Assembly: GCF_019263585.2 (NCBI RefSeq)
Contig: NZ_JADQDF010000001.1
Coordinates: 3,534,001-3,598,000 of the forward strand
Length of the DNA stretch: 64,000 nt
Direction: 5' to 3'
Origin: Pseudonocardia oceani
Lineage (GTDB): Bacteria; Actinomycetota; Actinomycetes; Mycobacteriales; Pseudonocardiaceae
This document shows, piece after piece, positions 17,254-24,807 of this stretch (position 1 is the first letter of the stretch; each line of letters opens with the position of its first letter). Below the pieces are notes generated by a model, which searched no databases, was not told where the DNA came from, and saw only the letters and a program-made list of their open reading frames with translations. Position numbers and translations under genes: made by a program.

Positions 17254-17604
17254 TGAGTATGCGGTTCGGACTGCCGAGTTTCCGCTGTACTTAGTAATTC
17301 GGCTGGCAACTTTGGTGGGATCGAACACTTGCAGTAATGACTCTGCCAGTCCGGTCCGTGTTCCATCATCCGAGACGCCGAGCACAAGAACGCCTCCGCC
17401 GGTATTTGCTAGGGCGACAGCATGTTTCACGAAGTCGAGCCACTGACTGTCGGACTGGTCAAATTCTCGCTTGAAGTCGAGGTGGTTATGCTCAACTCGA
17501 GAGCTGTTGCTTCCCAGCTCGCGCAGAAGGCGGCGCATCTCCTCGTCGGGCGCAATGCGGCCATCTAGTACGAAATTGTCGACCAGTTGTGCCGCAGACT
17601 GCAT

Positions 17605-17935
17605 CGGGTCTATCTCCTATCGCGTGAAGCGAACTGGCGGCGACGTTGCTGCCCAGTAACGGGCTCGAGAAGTGCTCTGTGGCCAGGTTGTGTTGATAAG
17701 GGTTTAGTCACTCGTTGCGTTCCTGTCAACTGCGATGCGCTATTCGCTGCGCAGCGCGGGCCGGGTTGGCGCTGCGGTCGATGGTGGTGGCGGGCAGGAT
17801 CGAGGTGGCCGAGCGTCTAGGTCCAGCTGTCAGCCGCAAGTGCTCGCCACTGAGCTATGGTCGCCTTGCGTGGGTGCGCTAGCGACGCCCTATACTCGCG
17901 TAGTAGTTGTACCCGGCCTGTGGGAGCGTGGGCGT
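17605..17935 (+). promoter_or_regulatory. Gene-free interval with the promoter of the GntR gene
   Basis: No convincing gene lies in these 331 bp. Near the right end TTGCGT (17866-17871) and TATACT (17891-17896), 19 bp apart, form a fair promoter pointing at the GntR gene. The left part is the divergent upstream region of the broken AlbA_2-type gene. Confidence 0.4.
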
Positions 17936-18373
17936 TTGAACCCCCGAGGCACTTCGCGGCGTATCGCCGGAGAACTGCGGGAGCGAGTTGTCTCCGGCCG
18001 GCTTGCCTCTGGAGCCTTTCTGCCCTCTGAGGGCATGTTGTCGGAAGAATTCGGCGCCTCCCGTGGCACCGTTCGATCGGCATTGGCCATCCTGACAGGA
18101 GAAGGGTTAATTGAGTCGGTCCGCGGTCGGGGGCGGCGCGTTGTGGGTGAGCCTCAAGTAATAGAAGGTTCAAATGCGTACGAGAAGATTGCGCTCGATC
18201 TCAAGGCTCGTGTAGCCGAGGGAGAGTTCTCCGCTGACGAGCCTCTCCCAAGTGAGGCAGAGTTGGTCGCCGCTTACGGTGTCTCCCGAAATACTGTTCG
18301 CCGGGCGTATCGATCGTTAACAGAGGACGGTATCGTGTTCGTTCGTCAGGGGGCGGGCGCGTTTCTGCGTTAG
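17936..18373 (+). CDS. Tandem GntR-type winged-helix regulator
   Basis: About 145 residues encode two consecutive GntR winged helices. The first contains LPSEGMLSEEFGASRGTVRS and the second LPSEAELVAAYGVSRNTVRR. No effector domain follows. The start is uncertain; the TTG at 17936 fits the first GntR helix and the GGGAG upstream, but the frame is open further left. In pSAM2-like integrative elements the GntR protein KorSA represses transfer and replication genes, and a NUDIX gene is also part of that system. By analogy this protein may control the transfer module to the right. The double-domain form is unusual. Confidence 0.7.
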   Translation: MNPRGTSRRIAGELRERVVSGRLASGAFLPSEGMLSEEFGASRGTVRSALAILTGEGLIESVRGRGRRVVGEPQVIEGSNAYEKIALDLKARVAEGEFSADEPLPSEAELVAAYGVSRNTVRRAYRSLTEDGIVFVRQGAGAFLR

Positions 18374-18427
18374 GTTGAGCAGTCATACACTCGGAATTCG
18401 GCACCTTAGCCTCGCTACAGTCAGGAT

Positions 18428-19006
18428 ATGGAGCACTCGTTGGATGAGAGTGGCAGCTGGTCTGTTCATGGTGGCAGGCCCGTGTACCGGAACGAGTGGG
18501 TGTCTGTCGACATTGCGGAGGTTGAGCTTCCTTCTGGCGAGCGATTCGAGCACCACGTCGTCACGCTCAAGCCGGCCGCGATGACCGTCGTGCTCGACGA
18601 CTCAAGCGAGCATGTACTGATGGCGTGGCGGCACCGGTTCGCGCCGGACCTGTGGAACTGGGAGTTGCCAGGCGGGTTGCTCGACCCGGGAGAGGCGCCG
18701 GCCGAGACGGCGGCGCGTGAGGTCGAGGAAGAGACTGGCTATCGGCCGCGGTCCGTCGAGCACCTCGTGACGTTCGAGCCCAACGTCGGGATGGTCCGCA
18801 ACGCGCACCACGTGTTTGTCGCGCGCGGCGCCGAGAAGGTGGCCGAGGCCACAGAGCTGAACGAAGGCACGTTCGAGTGGGTGCCGCTCGCCGAGGTTCC
18901 CGAGCTGATTCGCGCGCAGAAGATCGTCAACTCGGGGTCGCTCGTCGGGCTGCTGCACGTCCTCGCGCTCAGCGGGCCGGGCGCGCCGACGTCACGCGGC
19001 GAGTAG
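18428..19006 (+). CDS. NUDIX hydrolase (ADP-ribose pyrophosphatase-like, possible Pif-like immunity factor)
   Basis: The 192-residue protein has a complete Nudix box at residues 82-104 (it reads GGLLDPGEAPAETAAREVEE, then ETG), matching G-x5-E-x7-RE-x2-EE-x-G. The overall form resembles ADP-ribose/NDP-sugar pyrophosphatases. In pSAM2 the transfer-immunity protein Pif carries a Nudix motif, and the neighbouring GntR gene resembles the KorSA component of that system. A role in element immunity is therefore possible but is inference. It starts 55 bp after the GntR stop, and its end overlaps the convergent XRE gene by 15 bp. Confidence 0.82.
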   Translation: MEHSLDESGSWSVHGGRPVYRNEWVSVDIAEVELPSGERFEHHVVTLKPAAMTVVLDDSSEHVLMAWRHRFAPDLWNWELPGGLLDPGEAPAETAAREVEEETGYRPRSVEHLVTFEPNVGMVRNAHHVFVARGAEKVAEATELNEGTFEWVPLAEVPELIRAQKIVNSGSLVGLLHVLALSGPGAPTSRGE

Positions 19007-20107
19007 CTGCGCGATCCGTCGGCGCTGGCGCACCGAGCCGGTACGGCCGGCCAGTTCCGCGGCCCTGCGTGCGTGAGCCTGCGAGTCGCCGATGTCGCCG
19101 CGCGCGGCGAGGGCGAGCGCCAGGTCGACGCGCAGGCCGACCTCCGCACGCCCGTACTGACCCTCGCCCATTGCGTGGAGCGCGCTCGTCAGGTCGTCGA
19201 TTGCTCCGCCGTCGCCGAGCCGGGCGAGACAGTGGCCGCGCCAGCGGGCGAGGTGGCCGGCGCCGAGCATGACGTAGGGCAGCGAGTCGTCCTGCGCGTC
19301 GTTCGGGAGGAGGTCGGCTGCCGCGTCGAGCGCGCGCAGGGCGCCGTCACGCCGTCCGAGAGCTGCGAGCGACTCGCCCTCGGCGGCATGCAGCCACGCC
19401 AGCAGTACCGACGGAACGGCGGAGCCGGCTTGCGTCCGGGCACGCGCGATGAGGGCGTGCGCGTCGTCCGGCTGGCCCGCGTCGAGCAGGACGTAGCCCT
19501 GCTGTGCTGTGGCGTACGCGAGGCCGGCCGCCTGCCCGCTCTCCCGCGCGGCCGCCGTCGCGATCTCGTGAAGCCGCCACGCCTCGCGCACGTCGCCGCT
19601 GTCGAGCGCTTGCCAGCCGGCGAGAGCGGCGGCCTGGCCGAGCTCGTCGGCTGCCGCCTCCCGATGCGCGCCCGGCAGGGCGTGGCGGAGCAGGCCGTCG
19701 ATCTGCTCGACGTGCGCCACGGTCTGCTTGAACGTCAGTGCGCCGCCGAGCCGGCGGTCCAGCAGGCGGATGCTCTGCGTGTGGTCGCGGAGCAGTGTGA
19801 CGACGCCAGGATCGAGACGAGTGAAGGCAAGCGGTAGCGCATCGTCGAGGGCCGGCGCCGGTGGCGGAGGTGCCGGCTCGTCCGCGATGCCCAGCTCGAT
19901 GGCGCTGCGGCGGTAGGCCTTGCACAGCAGGTCCCGGTAGAAGGGGCTGACCGCCCCACCCTTGTTCTCCCACATCGCGATGCGGCGCTTGACGCTCTCG
20001 TCCGGCGGCAACGGGTTCTTGGTACCGGCGGCCCGGCGCAGCTCGTGGATCAGCTGCGCCTGCGTCCACTTCCGTTCTGCACGTGCCTGAGCAAGCCGGT
20101 TCGGCAT
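18992..20107 (-). CDS. XRE-family regulator with TPR-like C-terminus (complete copy)
   Basis: The 371-residue protein starts MPNRLAQARAERKWTQAQLI, an XRE-type HTH. A long alpha-helical, Ala/Leu-rich region with TPR-like repeats follows (GWQALDSGDVREAWRLHEIA near residue 165). Such HTH-TPR proteins are frequent in Streptomyces and relatives as regulators of differentiation genes or integrative elements. Most of the gene and 130 bp upstream are repeated exactly at 21681-22749. Only this copy has the true C-terminus. Confidence 0.82.
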   Translation of the reverse strand: MPNRLAQARAERKWTQAQLIHELRRAAGTKNPLPPDESVKRRIAMWENKGGAVSPFYRDLLCKAYRRSAIELGIADEPAPPPPAPALDDALPLAFTRLDPGVVTLLRDHTQSIRLLDRRLGGALTFKQTVAHVEQIDGLLRHALPGAHREAAADELGQAAALAGWQALDSGDVREAWRLHEIATAAARESGQAAGLAYATAQQGYVLLDAGQPDDAHALIARARTQAGSAVPSVLLAWLHAAEGESLAALGRRDGALRALDAAADLLPNDAQDDSLPYVMLGAGHLARWRGHCLARLGDGGAIDDLTSALHAMGEGQYGRAEVGLRVDLALALAARGDIGDSQAHARRAAELAGRTGSVRQRRRIAQLLAA

Positions 20108-20237
20108 CGCTCCTCCTGGTCCGACCCCTCCTCACCATGACGCGCTGACCTGCGGAGATCAACCCTGATGCGGAACTCGCGTCACCCCACGTCATCCCGC
20201 GTCATCTGCCGCCACACCCACCCTCGGCCGCACTCTC
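19169..20237. repeat. 1069-bp direct repeat, left copy
   Basis: This interval is repeated at 21681-22749 in the same orientation; all parts I compared, including every encoded peptide, are identical. It covers most of the XRE/TPR gene and its upstream region. The ISL3 element sits exactly between the two copies. Confidence 0.92.
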
Positions 20238-21680
20238 GGGGCTCATCCCAATCGGGGGTGTAGGAGTTGGGGTCTGAAGCCGCCGGTCTCGAGCAGGCTT
20301 CGGGCGATGTAGTTGGTCAGGTTGCGGAACCCGAGTGCGGAGCCGCGCAGGTGTTCGAGCCGTCCGTTGAGCGCCTCGGTCGGCCCGTTGCTGGTGCCGG
20401 GTCGTTCGAAGTAGGCGAGCACGTCAGCGGCTCGCTTCTTCAGGGTCCGGCCCAGGGTGGTGAGCTCGGTGAGCACCTTGGGGACGCCGGCGCTGAGGTC
20501 GGTGATCAGCTTCTCCATGAGCTCGCGGCCACGTTGCCGGTCCTCGTGGCGATAGGCGGCGATCATGCGCTGGTAGACACCCCAGGTCGCCTCGACCTCG
20601 ACGTGAGCGTCATCAACGAACAGCGCGCGTAGCCTGTCGCTCTGCTTGTCGGTGAGCAGGTCCGCGCCGGTGTGCAGCGTGCGCCGCGACTTGTAGAGCG
20701 GGTCGTCCCTGAACCCACGGTGCCCGTGGATCGCGAGTTGGACCCGGCGCCGGCACCTGTCGAGGGCGTCACCGGCCAAGCGCACGACGTGGAAGGGATC
20801 CATCACCGTGACCGCGTCCGGGATCTCCTCTGCAGCGGCGGTCTTGAACCCGGTGAAGCCGTCCATCGCGACCACCTCGACCGCGTCACGGAAGGCGTCG
20901 TCGCGGTCGGCGAGCCAGGTCTTGAACGCCGCCTTCGACCGGCCCTCGACCATGTCCAGCAGCCTTGCTGGGCCGGCGCCATCGCGGACCGGGGTGAGGT
21001 CGATGATCACGGTGACGTACTTGTCGCCACGCCTGGTGTGGCGCCAGACGTGCTCATCGACGCCAATGACCTTCACGCCCTCGAACCGCGTGGGGTCGTT
21101 GATCAGCAGCCGATTGCCTTCGGCCAGGACCGCGTTGTTGGCGGTGTCCCACGCGACCCCGAGTCCCTCGGCGACACGGGCGACGGTGAGGTGTGCGACC
21201 ACGATCCCTTCCAGCGCCCACCGCAACCCGGTGCGCGAGAGCTTCGCGCGTGGCTCCGCCGCGGCGCTGGTGTCTTGGCGCCACACGTGTCCGCAGTCGG
21301 CACAGCGGTAGCGGCGCACTACAACTTCCAGCACGGTCGGTCGCCAGCCCAGCGGCTCGTGGGCCAACCGCCGGATCACGGTGTCACGAGCAGCGCCTTC
21401 GCTGCCGCACCGTCGGCACCACTGATCTGGTTCCACCACGCGGCACGCGAGGACCGCACGATCCGGTTCAAGTCGTTGCCCGGTCACGCTCAGACCGAGG
21501 CCGTCGAGTCGAGCGAAGGCGGTCAGGTCAGGGCGGCCGAAGCCGGCCGGCGGGGTAGCGTCGGACACGTCGAGGTCTTTCGGATGGATGGCGTAGGAAC
21601 CTCCATCGTCGGGAGACCTCGACGTCTATCTGCGGACCGACGCGCCCGGCCGACCTACACCCTCATCTGGGAAGAGCCCC
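20238..21680 (-). mobile_element. ISL3-family insertion sequence (1443 bp) between long direct repeats
   Basis: The ends form imperfect inverted repeats: GGGGCTCATCCCA at the left and GGGGCTCTTCCCA at the right, each followed by GGGTGTAG about 5 bp further in. The flanking octamers (GCACTCTC and CATTGCGT) do not match, so no ordinary 8-bp target duplication is present. Instead the element joins two 1069-bp repeats, as expected after unequal recombination between two IS copies. Confidence 0.85.
20243..21568 (-). CDS. ISL3-family transposase
   Basis: The 441-residue protein has the N-terminal zinc-finger region of ISL3 transposases (CRVVEPDQWCRRCG, then RYRCADCGHVW). The DDE core contains VIGVDEHVWRHTR, VVAMDGFTGFKTAA and DPFHVVRLAGDALDRCRRRV. 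It ends with the usual SNGPTEALNGRLEHLRGSAL. It looks complete. Confidence 0.92.
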   Translation of the reverse strand: MSDATPPAGFGRPDLTAFARLDGLGLSVTGQRLEPDRAVLACRVVEPDQWCRRCGSEGAARDTVIRRLAHEPLGWRPTVLEVVVRRYRCADCGHVWRQDTSAAAEPRAKLSRTGLRWALEGIVVAHLTVARVAEGLGVAWDTANNAVLAEGNRLLINDPTRFEGVKVIGVDEHVWRHTRRGDKYVTVIIDLTPVRDGAGPARLLDMVEGRSKAAFKTWLADRDDAFRDAVEVVAMDGFTGFKTAAAEEIPDAVTVMDPFHVVRLAGDALDRCRRRVQLAIHGHRGFRDDPLYKSRRTLHTGADLLTDKQSDRLRALFVDDAHVEVEATWGVYQRMIAAYRHEDRQRGRELMEKLITDLSAGVPKVLTELTTLGRTLKKRAADVLAYFERPGTSNGPTEALNGRLEHLRGSALGFRNLTNYIARSLLETGGFRPQLLHPRLG

Positions 21681-22619
21681 CATTGCGTGGAGCGCGCTCG
21701 TCAGGTCGTCGATTGCTCCGCCGTCGCCGAGCCGGGCGAGACAGTGGCCGCGCCAGCGGGCGAGGTGGCCGGCGCCGAGCATGACGTAGGGCAGCGAGTC
21801 GTCCTGCGCGTCGTTCGGGAGGAGGTCGGCTGCCGCGTCGAGCGCGCGCAGGGCGCCGTCACGCCGTCCGAGAGCTGCGAGCGACTCGCCCTCGGCGGCA
21901 TGCAGCCACGCCAGCAGTACCGACGGAACGGCGGAGCCGGCTTGCGTCCGGGCACGCGCGATGAGGGCGTGCGCGTCGTCCGGCTGGCCCGCGTCGAGCA
22001 GGACGTAGCCCTGCTGTGCTGTGGCGTACGCGAGGCCGGCCGCCTGCCCGCTCTCCCGCGCGGCCGCCGTCGCGATCTCGTGAAGCCGCCACGCCTCGCG
22101 CACGTCGCCGCTGTCGAGCGCTTGCCAGCCGGCGAGAGCGGCGGCCTGGCCGAGCTCGTCGGCTGCCGCCTCCCGATGCGCGCCCGGCAGGGCGTGGCGG
22201 AGCAGGCCGTCGATCTGCTCGACGTGCGCCACGGTCTGCTTGAACGTCAGTGCGCCGCCGAGCCGGCGGTCCAGCAGGCGGATGCTCTGCGTGTGGTCGC
22301 GGAGCAGTGTGACGACGCCAGGATCGAGACGAGTGAAGGCAAGCGGTAGCGCATCGTCGAGGGCCGGCGCCGGTGGCGGAGGTGCCGGCTCGTCCGCGAT
22401 GCCCAGCTCGATGGCGCTGCGGCGGTAGGCCTTGCACAGCAGGTCCCGGTAGAAGGGGCTGACCGCCCCACCCTTGTTCTCCCACATCGCGATGCGGCGC
22501 TTGACGCTCTCGTCCGGCGGCAACGGGTTCTTGGTACCGGCGGCCCGGCGCAGCTCGTGGATCAGCTGCGCCTGCGTCCACTTCCGTTCTGCACGTGCCT
22601 GAGCAAGCCGGTTCGGCAT
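21663..22619 (-). pseudogene. XRE/TPR regulator, 3'-truncated second copy
   Basis: The first 313 or so residues are identical to the complete regulator at 18992-20107. The frame then runs into the ISL3 end and stops after a few foreign residues (ALPR), so about 55 C-terminal residues are lost. The upstream region joins the promoter of the excisionase-like gene at 22843, so this copy occupies the ancestral promoter context. Whether the truncated protein is active is unknown. Confidence 0.85.
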
Positions 22620-22749
22620 CGCTCCTCCTGGTCCGACCCCTCCTCACCATGACGCGCTGACCTGCGGAGATCAACCCTGATGCGGAACTCGCGTCACCCC
22701 ACGTCATCCCGCGTCATCTGCCGCCACACCCACCCTCGGCCGCACTCTC
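21681..22749. repeat. 1069-bp direct repeat, right copy
   Basis: This is the second copy of 19169-20237. It carries the upstream region and the 5' portion of the XRE/TPR gene. The junction with the ISL3 element is at 21680/21681. Confidence 0.92.
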
Positions 22750-22771
22750 GGTATCGCACGAGGTCACAGCG

Positions 22772-22825
22772 TTGACAAAGCGCCACTCGTGCCTACGCTG
22801 TCTAGTACACGTACCGTACGTGTAC
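22772..22825 (+). promoter_or_regulatory. Promoter with a perfect 21-bp palindromic operator
   Basis: TTGACA (22772-22777) and TACGCT (22794-22799), 16 bp apart, form a good promoter. Directly downstream (22805-22825) lies a perfect palindrome with 10-bp arms GTACACGTAC and GTACGTGTAC around a single C. A GAGGGAG ribosome-binding site and the ATG at 22843 follow. The position over the transcription start suits strong repression of the whole transfer operon. The GntR or XRE protein of the element is the likely ligand. Confidence 0.75.
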
Positions 22826-22842
22826 ATAACGAGGGAGTGGTC

Positions 22843-23106
22843 ATGCGAGGTTTGCAGTTGCGAACGGAACCGCCGGCCGGAGCGCCGCAGTTCTACAGCG
22901 TCGCCGAGGTGGCGCGGCTGCTCGGGATGTCGGCGATGACCGTCTATCGGGCCATCGCGGCGGGGGAGTTCCCGGCCGTGAAGATCCGCGGCCGGCTCAT
23001 CGTCCCGGCCCGCGCGCTCGAGGAGATGGTCGAGGCCGCCGTGGCGGACCGCAGCGTCGTCGACGCCGCGGAGTGGGTCCCCTTCCAGCCCGGCCGGGGG
23101 GTGTGA
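22843..23106 (+). CDS. Excisionase-like helix-turn-helix protein
   Basis: The 87-residue protein contains a MerR/excisionase-type HTH: FYSVAEVARLLGMSAMTVYR, then AIAAGEFPAVKIRGRLIVPA. This is the standard DNA-binding domain of the excisionase family. It is the first gene of a long plus-strand operon (to 31753) behind the palindromic operator. It could act in excision or as a small activator. No integrase is visible beside it. Confidence 0.8.
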   Translation: MRGLQLRTEPPAGAPQFYSVAEVARLLGMSAMTVYRAIAAGEFPAVKIRGRLIVPARALEEMVEAAVADRSVVDAAEWVPFQPGRGV

Positions 23107-23109
23107 GCG

Positions 23110-23331
23110 ATGCCCAGCGTCGGAGTCCTGATCTTCTTCGCCATCGTCGGCGCGATCATCTGCGCCAAGGCGCGGGTGCCCGGCGGGGCCGTGGTGTTCG
23201 CGCTCGTCGCCATCGTTCTCTTCGTCTCGACGCCGGTCGGTGCGGGCCTGCCCGGCGCTGTCGCGACGTTCCTCTCGACCCTCGACAACGCCGCGACGCC
23301 GGCCCTGTCCGGATCCGGAGCGGTCGGATGA
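23110..23331 (+). CDS. Small membrane protein, two hydrophobic segments
   Basis: The 73-residue protein has two hydrophobic stretches (VGVLIFFAIVGAIICA and AVVFALVAIVLFVS) and no recognised domain. It starts 3 bp after the excisionase-like gene and its stop overlaps the ATG of the WhiB-like gene, so it belongs to the operon. Small membrane proteins of this kind are common among the spread genes of actinomycete transfer elements. Confidence 0.65.
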   Translation: MPSVGVLIFFAIVGAIICAKARVPGGAVVFALVAIVLFVSTPVGAGLPGAVATFLSTLDNAATPALSGSGAVG

Positions 23332-23825
23332 ACGGCGAGTGGCGGGCCCGAGCGGAGTGCCGCTCGGTCGAGCCCGAGACGTTCTTTCCCACTGCCGAGG
23401 ACGGTCCGGTCTACGAGGCGCAGGTCGCCGTCGCCAAGGCCGTGTGCGCGCGGTGCCCCGTCCGGGCCGAGTGCCTGGCCGAGGCGCTGGTGCGCATCCC
23501 CTTCGGCATCGCCGGCGGGCTCACGCCGGAGGAGCGGCGGGGGCGCGGGTCGTCGGAGGCGGGGCGCGCCGTCGCCACGCTCGACGCCGGGCTGCGGCCG
23601 GGCGCGACGCGGGTGGAGGTCGAGGCCGCCGGGCAGGTCCTGCTGACGGCGGGACGGCCGGTCGTCGAGGTCGCCCACCGGTGCGGCGTCACCGCCCGCA
23701 CCGTCACCCGCTGGATCAGCAAGGCGGAGGGGAGCCGCGGCTGCAACCGGGCCCCCCTCCTGATCTCCCACACGCACAGCACCCAGGCAGGGACACAGAC
23801 GCAGGAAGGGCCCGATCCTAGATGA
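23328..23825 (+). CDS. WhiB-like iron-sulfur regulator with extra C-terminal HTH
   Basis: The 165-residue protein has the four WhiB cysteines (Cys11, Cys40, Cys43, Cys49: C-x2-C-x5-C at the last three) and a GIAGGLTPEERR turn motif, matching a [4Fe-4S]-binding Wbl domain. Unlike chromosomal WhiB proteins it extends about 85 residues further and includes a predicted HTH (VVEVAHRCGVTARTVTRWIS). ATG at 23328 overlaps the previous stop. It probably regulates genes of the element in response to redox state or a sigma-factor partner. Confidence 0.82.
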   Translation: MNGEWRARAECRSVEPETFFPTAEDGPVYEAQVAVAKAVCARCPVRAECLAEALVRIPFGIAGGLTPEERRGRGSSEAGRAVATLDAGLRPGATRVEVEAAGQVLLTAGRPVVEVAHRCGVTARTVTRWISKAEGSRGCNRAPLLISHTHSTQAGTQTQEGPDPR

Positions 23826-24208
23826 GCACCACCGCAACGACACCCACCGACGACGGCCGCGCGCCCGCGGTCGCCCGCGCCGAGCAGGCGACCGACGGGT
23901 GGGAGGACGTCGCCCGCCTGCAGCGCTGGGCCGGCCCGGACCACGCCGACTTCTACGCCCTCGCCGGCGAGCTGGTCCGCACCCTGCACGCGGTCGAGGA
24001 CCTGACGCAGGTGCTCGCCGCCCAGGTCGCCCGCTACGCCACCGGCCGCACCCTCTACGACGACACCCGCGCCGTCGACCCGGCCACCCGGCTCGCCGAC
24101 GCCGTCGAGCAGCTCCGCGCCGCCCGCGCCGGCGTCGCAGCGGCCGAGAGCCGGTTCAACGAGTTCTGGTCGATCATCGGCCACATCGGCGTCGAGGTGA
24201 CGACATGA
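23822..24208 (+). CDS. Hypothetical transfer-operon protein (128 aa)
   Basis: I do not recognise this family. The protein is acidic, mostly alpha-helical and has no membrane segment. The middle (DFYALAGELVRTLHAVEDLT) is likely a helical bundle. It overlaps both neighbours by 4 bp (ATGA), so it is translated as part of the WhiB-DUF2637-VirD4 operon. Confidence 0.65.
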   Translation: MSTTATTPTDDGRAPAVARAEQATDGWEDVARLQRWAGPDHADFYALAGELVRTLHAVEDLTQVLAAQVARYATGRTLYDDTRAVDPATRLADAVEQLRAARAGVAAAESRFNEFWSIIGHIGVEVTT

Positions 24209-24807
24209 GGGCCCGCGCTGTGCTCTACGGGCTGCTGCTGGTCGTCGCCACGGCCGCCGCCGTCCTCTCGTTCGCCGCCCTGCGCGATCTCGCCCTGCTG
24301 TGCGGGTTCTCGCCGGACTTGGCCTGGCTGCTGCCGGTCGTCGTCGACGCCGGCGCCGCGGCCGGGTCGCTCGTCTGGCTCGGCGGGGCCGTGTCGACGA
24401 GCGCCCGCCGGTTCGCCCGCTCGCTCGCGCTGGCGCTGCTCGGGCTGTCGGTCGCGGCGAACGCGCTCGGCCACGGGCTCGCCGCCTTCGGTCAGGGACC
24501 GGCCTGGTGGGTCGTCGTCATCGTGTCCGCCGTCGCACCGGCCGTGCTCGGCGCCGTCGTCCACCTGGCGGTGCTCGTCGGGCGTCCCGTGCCGGATATG
24601 GCTCCGGCCGAACCGGACGTCGACGACGACCGCGCGGCCGGCCTGATCGCCGAGGGCGCCGGCCGTCGCCGGATCGCCCGCGAGCTGGGTGTCTCGGAGT
24701 ACGAGGCCCGCCGGCTCCTCGACCGCGCCCGCACCACCACCCCACCGCCCGAACTCGCCCACGCCGCCACCAACGGCGCCCCGATCCGATCGGAGATCCA
24801 GCCGTGA
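24205..24807 (+). CDS. DUF2637 membrane protein (Spd-like)
   Basis: The 200-residue protein has four hydrophobic segments in its first 130 residues (starting VLYGLLLVVATAAAVLSFAA) and a cytosolic tail with a predicted HTH (RRRIARELGVSEYEARRLL). This is the layout of DUF2637 proteins, which occur in actinomycete plasmids and integrative elements beside transfer genes. Its end overlaps the GTG of the VirD4-type ATPase gene, which suggests a joint role in transfer. Confidence 0.78.
   Translation: MRARAVLYGLLLVVATAAAVLSFAALRDLALLCGFSPDLAWLLPVVVDAGAAAGSLVWLGGAVSTSARRFARSLALALLGLSVAANALGHGLAAFGQGPAWWVVVIVSAVAPAVLGAVVHLAVLVGRPVPDMAPAEPDVDDDRAAGLIAEGAGRRRIARELGVSEYEARRLLDRARTTTPPPELAHAATNGAPIRSEIQP

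Larger units (their letters stand above)
15341..17604 (-). pseudogene. AlbA_2/Schlafen-type predicted DNA-binding protein gene, interrupted by IS5-family element and an in-frame stop
   Basis: The N-terminal piece (17604 to 17254) contains an AlbA_2 domain: LDFKREFDQSDSQWLDFVKH, then ALANTGGGVLVLGVSDDG. The C-terminal piece resumes at 16330 in the same frame (SELSYYNKIVGFLWVYP, then VVYVRRQSATGP). Removing the IS and one TGA copy restores the reading TAYSELSYYN across the junction. A further TAG at 15734-15736 interrupts the frame, which then stays open to 15341 with coding-like content (PYIVGAFFWEERSVLLPSDY), so it may be a nonsense mutation. AlbA_2 proteins are common in defence islands and as regulators. 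The gene is certainly inactive. Confidence 0.8.
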
